DNA from: an uncultured Bacillota bacterium
GTDB taxonomy: Bacteria; Bacillota; Clostridia; Caldicoprobacterales; UBA3941
Assembly: GCA_937960725.1 (NCBI GenBank)
Contig: CALGOY010000119.1
Location: 1-5,843, forward strand
Direction of reading: 5' to 3'
Length of the DNA: 5,843 nucleotides
Numbering within the stretch: position 1 is the first letter of the stretch; each line of letters starts with the position of its first letter. Below the pieces are notes generated by a model. It was not told the DNA's origin. It saw nothing but the letters and a program-made list of their open reading frames with translations, and made no database searches. This document shows, one piece after another, positions 1 through 4,587 of this stretch. A program made the position numbers and the translations under genes.

Positions 1-112
1 TAACAGCGATGCCCATCATCCCAGCAGAGTAGGGAACTTTGATAAAGGGTTGAAAATCGCCCAGGAAGCAGGTCTTCCTGCCGAACGGATTATTAACGCA
101 GAAAGGATCTAG
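1..112 (+). CDS. PHP-domain phosphoesterase, C-terminal end only (5' end outside window)
   Basis: Reading from base 2, 36 codons are open up to a TAG at 110-112. The peptide begins NSDAHHPSRVG and ends with a GLPAERIINAERI tail. An SDAH segment followed by a VG.F..GL motif and a 'eaGlp.eriiN' ending is typical of the last strand and helix of PHP-domain phosphatases (the histidinol-phosphatase-like superfamily). In that fold the Asp and His of the S-D-A-H segment are metal ligands. These enzymes hydrolyse phosphate esters using a bi- or trinuclear metal centre; the substrate cannot be told from this fragment. A PHP gene just upstream of rapZ is a common clostridial arrangement. The gap to rapZ is 45 bases with no terminator, so co-transcription is likely. 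The family call rests on a short fragment. Confidence 0.8.
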   Translation, partial: NSDAHHPSRVGNFDKGLKIAQEAGLPAERIINAERI

Positions 113-157
113 GCTAATAAACGAAGTGGAGCTTACTAAAGAAGAGGGTGTCTATAT

Positions 158-1009
158 ATGCGATTTGTCATTGTAACCGGCCTATCAGGAGCGGGGAAGA
201 GCTTGACCATACGATATCTTGAAGATTTAGGTTTCTTCTGTGTAGATAATTTGCCCCCACGGCTTATACCTAAATTTGCAGAGCTATGCCATCAATCAGA
301 AGGAAAAGTCGAAAATGTAGCAGTTGTGGTGGATATAAGGGGGCGTGGATTTTTTGATGAGCTACTTGAATGCCTCTATTCTATGAAAGACGCTGGATAT
401 TCTTATGAGATTCTCTTTTTAGATGCATCTGATAAAGTATTGATAAAAAGGTATAAAGAGAGCCGTCGAATGCATCCTTTAGTAAAAGAGGGAAGAATAA
501 TACAGGGTATAAGTTTAGAGAGACAAAAGCTGCAGTGGCTCAAGGAAAAAGCTGACTATATAGTTGATACTAGCAGCCTTCATCCTAAACAGCTAAAGGA
601 AGTATTGATGGATTTATTTATAGATAATAAAAATTATGAAGGCATAATTATTTCTATAATATCGTTTGGATTTAAACATGGGATTTTGCTGGATGCAGAT
701 CTTGTATTTGATGTCAGATTTCTACCCAATCCTTTTTATATAGAAGAGCTAAAAGACTATACAGGCCAGGATCAGAAAGTAAAGGACTATATTTTTATGT
801 TTCCAGAAACGCAGGAGTTTATTGATAAATTGATGGATATGCTAGAATTTTTGATACCATATTATATTAAGGAAGGGAAAACGCAGCTAGTTATAGGTAT
901 CGGCTGTACAGGAGGTAAACATAGATCCGTAACTATTTCAGAGGCATTATATGAATTATTGGAGAATAAAGGTCACAGGGTGACATTAGAACACAGAGAT
1001 ATTGTTTAA
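158..1009 (+). CDS. rapZ: RapZ/YvcJ nucleotide-binding protein (RNase adapter family)
   Basis: This is a complete 283-residue RapZ/YvcJ protein, the usual length for the family. The N-terminal P-loop domain has Walker A GLSGAGKS at residues 8-15, the D-I-R-G nucleotide-binding element at 59-62, and the ESRRMHPL segment at 101-108. The C-terminal domain carries the family signatures [22 protein letters not shown] (about 169-192) and [10 protein letters not shown] (249-258), and ends in HRDIV. Family members bind and hydrolyse ATP/GTP. In Escherichia coli RapZ senses glucosamine-6-phosphate and delivers the sRNA GlmZ to RNase E; in Bacillus the role is less clear and has been linked to competence. 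The ATG at 158 follows a GAGG at 144-147 with 10 bases of spacing, and the protein starts directly with the beta strand before the P-loop, as expected. The stop is 18 bases before yvcK. The chain ends without the lysine/arginine-rich tail that E. coli RapZ uses for RNA contact. It is a cytoplasmic protein with no signal or membrane segment. Confidence 0.97.
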   Translation: MRFVIVTGLSGAGKSLTIRYLEDLGFFCVDNLPPRLIPKFAELCHQSEGKVENVAVVVDIRGRGFFDELLECLYSMKDAGYSYEILFLDASDKVLIKRYKESRRMHPLVKEGRIIQGISLERQKLQWLKEKADYIVDTSSLHPKQLKEVLMDLFIDNKNYEGIIISIISFGFKHGILLDADLVFDVRFLPNPFYIEELKDYTGQDQKVKDYIFMFPETQEFIDKLMDMLEFLIPYYIKEGKTQLVIGIGCTGGKHRSVTISEALYELLENKGHRVTLEHRDIV

Positions 1010-1027
1010 AATAGGAAAGAGTGATCG

Positions 1028-1999
1028 ATGTTGGATGTTTTAAGAAAAGATCCTAAAGTTGTGGCGCTGGGTGGAGGGACAGGGCTTTCTGCCCTTTTAA
1101 GGGGTTTGAAAATATATACTTCTGATATTGTTGCCGTTGTAACTGTTGCAGATGATGGAGGAAGTTCTGGTATGATACGAAAGGATATGGGCATTCTTCC
1201 TCCTGGAGATATTCGAAATTGCATACTGGCATTGGCAGATGTAGAACCGATAATGGAGCAAGTATTGCAGTATAGGTTTAAGGAAGGAACGCTAAAAGGC
1301 CAAAACCTCGGAAATCTATTCATTGCTGCTATGACTGATATTGCTAACGGTTTTGAACGGGCGGTAGAACAGATTAGCAGCGTTTTAGCATTGACAGGGC
1401 ATGTATATCCAGTTTCTCTAGATGATTTAAGGCTTGGAGCCAGATTAAGAGATGGTACTGTCATATACGGAGAATCTAAGATTCCAGATGAGCAGATGAA
1501 TAGAAATAGTCCTATTGAAGAAGTTTTTTTAATTCCTGACAAATGTAAAGCCAATCCAAAAGTATTAGATGCCATAGAAGCTGCCGATATAATAGTTATA
1601 GGTCCTGGAAGTTTGTATACTAGTTTAATACCGAATCTTTTAGTTAAAGATGTATCTGAGTCTATCTATAATAGTAAAGGAATTAAGGTTTATGTGTCCA
1701 ATATAATGACGCAACCGGGGGAGACTACCGGATATTCACTATCCGATCATATAAAAGCGATTTATTATCATGCTGGCAGTGAATTTCTTGATTATGTTAT
1801 AGTTAATAATCAAGAACCACCTCAGGAGATTGCAAAACGGTACGAAGAGGAAAATGCCTATCCAGTACCATATAATGCTGAAAAAATAGAAAAAATGGGA
1901 ATAAAAGTAATAAGCTTAGACGTAGCTGACTTTACGGACGGACTTATAAGGCATAATTCGAAGAAGCTGGCGCGTGCAATTGTGAGTTTAGCTAAATAA
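1028..1999 (+). CDS. yvcK: YvcK/CofD-like UDP-sugar-binding protein (gluconeogenesis factor)
   Basis: This is a complete 323-residue member of the YvcK branch of the CofD-like (2-phospho-L-lactate transferase-related) family; Bacillus YvcK is about 317 residues. Visible signatures are VVALGGGTGLSALLRGLK (11-28), VTVADDGGSSGMIR (38-51), LPPGDIRNCILAL (57-69), NLGNLFIAAMT (93-103), DGTVIYGES (142-150), GPGSLYTSLIPNL (192-204) and NIMTQPGET (225-233). YvcK proteins bind UDP-sugars such as UDP-GlcNAc, are needed for growth on gluconeogenic carbon sources and for correct cell shape and wall synthesis, and are not known to make F420 intermediates. No N-terminal membrane extension is present, unlike in some relatives, so the protein should be soluble. 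The ATG at 1028 has an AGGA at 1013-1016 in the gap after rapZ. Its position between rapZ and whiA is the conserved order. A 6-bp hairpin straddles the stop codon (1988-2004) but has no T-tract. Confidence 0.97.
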   Translation: MLDVLRKDPKVVALGGGTGLSALLRGLKIYTSDIVAVVTVADDGGSSGMIRKDMGILPPGDIRNCILALADVEPIMEQVLQYRFKEGTLKGQNLGNLFIAAMTDIANGFERAVEQISSVLALTGHVYPVSLDDLRLGARLRDGTVIYGESKIPDEQMNRNSPIEEVFLIPDKCKANPKVLDAIEAADIIVIGPGSLYTSLIPNLLVKDVSESIYNSKGIKVYVSNIMTQPGETTGYSLSDHIKAIYYHAGSEFLDYVIVNNQEPPQEIAKRYEEENAYPVPYNAEKIEKMGIKVISLDVADFTDGLIRHNSKKLARAIVSLAK

Positions 2000-2063
2000 G
2001 CTAATAAATCAATCAATATATTAGGCAAAATAGCAAATATGGTGCAAAAAATGAGGTGAAGAT

Positions 2064-3029
2064 ATGTCGTTTTCAGCCAGGACTAAAAATGAGCTCTGTC
2101 ATATAAAAGTAAGGCGAAGTTGCTGCAAATATGCAGAACTTGCAGCTTTGATATATGCTTGCGGGACCATTCATCTTGCCGGTAAAAGCCAGGTGAACCT
2201 TCGGATCAATACTGAAAATGCTTCGATTGCCCGAAGAATTTTTAGATTGATTAAAGATTTATATAATGTACAAGCCAGAGTTGTAGTTAGAAAGAATCAG
2301 AGATTGAGAAAAAATAACAGTTATTTTTTAATTCTTTCTAACGAACAAGAAGCTAAAAAAATTTTAGAAGATTTAGGCATCTTGTATAGGGAAAGTAAGG
2401 GGCAGAATATTATGATCTACCAAAAAATTAATCCTAAGCTAATTAAAAAAAGATGCTGTAAAAAGGCATATCTCCGCGGTGCATTTCTGGGTGGAGGTTC
2501 TGTTAGCGATCCGGAAAAAACATATCATTTAGAATTTGTATCCCACACAGAAGACTATGCGAAAAGCTTATGTGATCTAGTTAATGAGTTTGACTTACAT
2601 GCAAAAATGATTGAGAGAAAAAATAATTTTGTGGTATACTTGAAGGAAGGAGAAAATATTGTAAATTTATTTAGTATTATTGGAGCCCATACTGCTCTAT
2701 TAAATCTGGAAAATATTCGTATTTATAAGGATATGAGAAACAATATCAATCGGATAGTGAACTGCGAGACAGCAAACTTAAGTAAAACTATTAATGCTGC
2801 TGTTCGTCAGATTGAAAATATTGAGTATATACGGGATAATATCGGCTTGGCTAAACTGCCGCCTCCATTGCGGGAAATTGCAGAACTTAGATTAGTTCAT
2901 TCCGATGCCAGTCTGAGGGAGTTAGGACAGATGCTAAATCCACCTATTGGTAAGTCCGGGGTAAACCATCGCTTGAGAAAATTAGATAAAATTGCGGAAG
3001 AGCTGAGATTAAAAAAGGGGGAGATATAA
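2064..3029 (+). CDS. whiA: WhiA DNA-binding regulator (LAGLIDADG-like plus HTH)
   Basis: This is a complete 321-residue WhiA, normal for the family (about 300-330). It starts with the conserved MSFSARTKNEL. The first two thirds form a LAGLIDADG homing-endonuclease-like fold: a first half around CCKYAELAALI (20-30) and a second around CCKKAYLRGAFLGGGSVSDP (131-150). In the second motif glycine stands where an active endonuclease would have its catalytic acid, so no nuclease activity is expected. The C-terminal helix-turn-helix runs from about 265 to 315 (LPPPLREIAELRL, then ASLRELGQML.PPIGKSGVNHRLRKL). WhiA controls sporulation septation in Streptomyces and affects division, chromosome segregation and wall composition in Bacillus. 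The ATG at 2064 has GAGGTGA (2053-2059) just upstream. The stop TAA is immediately followed by the HPr start codon, so the two are probably translationally coupled. The 64-base gap after yvcK shows no convincing promoter. Confidence 0.98.
   Translation: MSFSARTKNELCHIKVRRSCCKYAELAALIYACGTIHLAGKSQVNLRINTENASIARRIFRLIKDLYNVQARVVVRKNQRLRKNNSYFLILSNEQEAKKILEDLGILYRESKGQNIMIYQKINPKLIKKRCCKKAYLRGAFLGGGSVSDPEKTYHLEFVSHTEDYAKSLCDLVNEFDLHAKMIERKNNFVVYLKEGENIVNLFSIIGAHTALLNLENIRIYKDMRNNINRIVNCETANLSKTINAAVRQIENIEYIRDNIGLAKLPPPLREIAELRLVHSDASLRELGQMLNPPIGKSGVNHRLRKLDKIAEELRLKKGEI
3016..3023 (+). promoter_or_regulatory. Shine-Dalgarno site for HPr, inside the end of whiA
   Basis: AGGGGGAG lies 6 bases before the ATG at 3030, within the last codons of whiA (Lys-Lys-Gly-Glu-Ile). 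Because the whiA stop codon (3027-3029) touches the HPr start codon, terminating ribosomes cover this site, which suggests coupled translation. This site also fixes the HPr start. Confidence 0.75.
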
Positions 3030-3323
3030 ATGTTGTCGGCCACCTTTAAAATTGAGCACGAGGCAGGACTTCATGCAAGACCAGCCGCTTTATTTGTTCA
3101 GATAGCTAGCAAATTTTCATCGAGGATATGGGTTGAAACAGATACAAAAAAGGTTAATGCAAAAAGCATTATGGGGGTTATGTCTCTAGGCGTGCAATCG
3201 GGACAAGAGATTACACTGATTGTTGAAGGTAAAGATGAAAAAGAGGCGATGGCAGCTTTAAGCAGGCTCATCAAATCCAATTTTGCAGACATCCCTGAGA
3301 TTAAGAAAAGCTTTGAAAGTTAA
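3030..3323 (+). CDS. ptsH: HPr-family phosphocarrier protein with both His15 and Ser46
   Basis: This is a complete 97-residue HPr-fold protein. The active-site stretch GLHARPA (13-19) puts the histidine exactly at position 15, where enzyme I phosphorylates HPr. The regulatory stretch NAKSIMGVMSLG (43-54) puts serine at position 46, the HPr kinase/phosphorylase site that creates the CcpA co-repressor. It aligns with Bacillus HPr without gaps over about 85 residues, then continues for about ten residues (ADIPEIKKSFES), a charged tail longer than usual. In Bacillus subtilis the gene after whiA is crh, an HPr paralogue with Gln15 that only does regulation; this protein keeps the histidine, so it could serve both PTS transport and carbon regulation. 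Whether it is the sole HPr of the genome cannot be told here, so the symbol ptsH is given for the residues, not the locus. It starts directly after the whiA stop and is followed by 104 AT-rich bases without a terminator. Confidence 0.94.
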   Translation: MLSATFKIEHEAGLHARPAALFVQIASKFSSRIWVETDTKKVNAKSIMGVMSLGVQSGQEITLIVEGKDEKEAMAALSRLIKSNFADIPEIKKSFES

Positions 3324-3338
3324 CTTGTTAGGTATTTA

Positions 3339-3367
3339 TTGAAATTTCAGTTAATTTTCTATATAAT
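3339..3367 (+). promoter_or_regulatory. Predicted sigma-A promoter for the HD-GYP gene
   Basis: TTGAAA at 3339-3344 (5 of 6 to the -35 consensus) is separated by exactly 17 bases from a perfect TATAAT at 3362-3367. Transcription would start near 3374, leaving a leader of about 54 bases before the ATG at 3428, too short for a typical riboswitch. The elements overlap two perfect palindromes (3340-3349 and 3360-3373). The region is very AT-rich, which raises the chance of a random match, but both boxes and the spacing fit well. Confidence 0.75.
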
Positions 3368-3427
3368 TATATAACAATGATATATAATAAGCGTCATTTG
3401 TAGTTTTATCAAAAACCGGAGGCAACT

Positions 3428-4498
3428 ATGCGGAGGGTTAATATAAATTACGTCAGGCCCGGGATGAGACTAGCTTGCCCCATATTTACATCTGACGGCA
3501 GCGTTTTATTAGGCTGTGGAGTAGAATTAACCCAAAGATATATTGATAGGTTAAAAGAAAGAGGCATATCTAACATTTACATAGATGATGAATTATCCGA
3601 AGGCATTGAGGTTAAAGATGTAATATCCGACGAAACCCGCATAAAGGCAAAAAAAATTATCAAAAATGTTGCCTTTGACATAATGGAGAATAACAAAATT
3701 AGCGAAGCATCCCAGATTACTAAGATCGTAAACCAGATTATAGATGAACTTTTGGACAATAATGATGTTTTAGTAAACCTTAACGATATGAGGTTAATGG
3801 ATGAATATACTTTTGGACACTGTGTAAATGTGTGTGTCCTGTCAGTAATGACAGGAATTGCTATGGGCTATAACCAGCTTCGCTTGCGAGATTTGGGCGT
3901 AGGAGCTCTGCTTCATGATATCGGAAAGATGAAAATTCCGAGTAGCATATTAAACAAGCCAGGCCGACTTACGGATAGCGAATATAATGAGATTAAAAGA
4001 CATACGATTTTGGGTTTTGATATATTAAGAAATTGCGATGCTATTAGTAAAGTTTCAGCAAATACAGCGCTAGCCCATCATGAGCGCTGCGACGGAACAG
4101 GTTACCCCAACGGATTATACAAAGATGAAATCCATGAATTTTCTAGAATTGTAGCTATTGCAGATGTATACGATGCCATTACCTCTGATAGAATATACAG
4201 AAAAGGATTGCAGCCCCATGAAGCGGTGGATTACCTGATAGGCATGGGAAATACTCAATTCGATTATGATATCGTCAAGGTCTTTATGAGCAATATTTCA
4301 ATATATCCCGTAGGCAGTGGCGTAGTTTTAAATACAGGCGAAAAAGGGCTTGTTGTAAGGGCGAATAAAGGATTTCCTACCAGACCCCTTGTCAGGATAA
4401 TATATGACAGGGATGGTCGCCGCTGTAAAAAATTTGAAGAAATCGATTTAATTCAGCATCCATCGATTTTTATAACCTCCTCATGTAATTTGGTGTAA
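3428..4498 (+). CDS. HD-GYP domain protein, probable cyclic-di-GMP phosphodiesterase
   Basis: This is a complete 356-residue soluble protein. Residues 1-55 form a small N-terminal module (MRRVNINYVRPGMRLACPIF, then GV.LTQRYIDRLKERGISNIYIDD) often seen before clostridial HD-GYP domains. A mostly helical linker follows to about 120. The HD-GYP core spans about 125-290, with an early His131 (FGHCVNV), HDIGK at 163-167, His192 (IKRHTILG), HHERCDGTGYP at 217-227, and Asp246 in ADVYDAITSDRIYR. All expected metal ligands and the GYP motif are present, so the domain should be active in hydrolysing c-di-GMP to pGpG or GMP. The tail (about 293-345, YPVGSGVVLNTGEKGLVVRAN...) resembles the small beta-rich end of related proteins. 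There is no receiver, PAS, GGDEF or membrane segment, so the input signal is unknown. The start is supported by GGAGG at 3418-3422, 5 bases before the ATG. It has its own promoter and a terminator at its stop codon, making it a probable single-gene transcription unit, though read-through from HPr is possible. Confidence 0.93.
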   Translation: MRRVNINYVRPGMRLACPIFTSDGSVLLGCGVELTQRYIDRLKERGISNIYIDDELSEGIEVKDVISDETRIKAKKIIKNVAFDIMENNKISEASQITKIVNQIIDELLDNNDVLVNLNDMRLMDEYTFGHCVNVCVLSVMTGIAMGYNQLRLRDLGVGALLHDIGKMKIPSSILNKPGRLTDSEYNEIKRHTILGFDILRNCDAISKVSANTALAHHERCDGTGYPNGLYKDEIHEFSRIVAIADVYDAITSDRIYRKGLQPHEAVDYLIGMGNTQFDYDIVKVFMSNISIYPVGSGVVLNTGEKGLVVRANKGFPTRPLVRIIYDRDGRRCKKFEEIDLIQHPSIFITSSCNLV

Positions 4499-4530
4499 AG
4501 CAACTCTAGCCGGTTGCTTTTTTTATTTTT
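4497..4530 (+). terminator. Rho-independent terminator after the HD-GYP gene
   Basis: AAAGCAAC (4497-4504) pairs with GTTGCTTT (4513-4520) to give an 8-bp stem with an 8-base loop (one more T-G wobble pair could close it further). It runs straight into a T-rich tail (4518-4530, interrupted by one A). The 5' arm begins inside the TAA stop codon at 4496-4498. It separates the HD-GYP gene from dnaE. Confidence 0.9.
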
Positions 4531-4532
4531 AG

Positions 4533-4561
4533 TTGTATGTACTATTAAAAAGTGATAGAAT
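4533..4561 (+). promoter_or_regulatory. Predicted sigma-A promoter for dnaE with extended -10
   Basis: TAGAAT at 4556-4561 (5 of 6 to the -10 consensus) is preceded by TG at 4553-4554, giving an extended -10 of the form TGnTAnAAT. A weak -35, TTGTAT at 4533-4538 (3 of 6), lies 17 bases upstream. Transcription would begin near 4568, about 20 bases before the dnaE start. The position directly after a terminator makes a promoter here necessary for strong dnaE expression. Confidence 0.6.
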
Positions 4562-4587
4562 AAATTAGGATTGAAGGAGGAAATGGC

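Noticed and set aside
126..176. Short GTG-started frame overlapping the rapZ start
   Set aside because: It has 16 codons, no Shine-Dalgarno site and no conservation evidence; the overlap with rapZ explains nothing further.
1006..1575. Long open frame (189 codons) on the - strand within yvcK
   Set aside because: It lies wholly opposite a clear yvcK coding frame, its product has no recognisable motif, and no ribosome site or promoter is seen; it is a shadow of the real gene.
2039..2059. Six-codon mini-ORF (ATG GTG CAA AAA ATG AGG TGA) just before whiA, ending in its Shine-Dalgarno site
   Set aside because: It could in principle be a leader peptide, but it has no ribosome site, no run of regulatory codons and no attenuator hairpin.
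2000..2063. Possible promoter for whiA in the yvcK-whiA gap
   Set aside because: TATATT at 2017-2022 resembles a -10, but the bases at -35 spacing (AAATAA) do not match the consensus.
3098..3292. 64-codon open frame on the - strand inside the HPr gene
   Set aside because: It is opposite a fully recognisable HPr and has no motif or context of its own.
3383..3388. Second TATAAT upstream of the HD-GYP gene
   Set aside because: No acceptable -35 lies 16-18 bases upstream; the match is expected in such an AT-rich stretch. The 3339-3367 promoter is better.
3324..3427. Possible c-di-GMP riboswitch before the HD-GYP gene
   Set aside because: From the predicted start only about 54 bases precede the ATG, and no conserved riboswitch core or terminator hairpin is visible.
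3577..3759. 60-codon open frame on the - strand inside the HD-GYP gene
   Set aside because: It is opposite the linker of the HD-GYP protein; the hydrophobic content comes from complement of Asp/Glu/Ile codons, not from a real membrane peptide.
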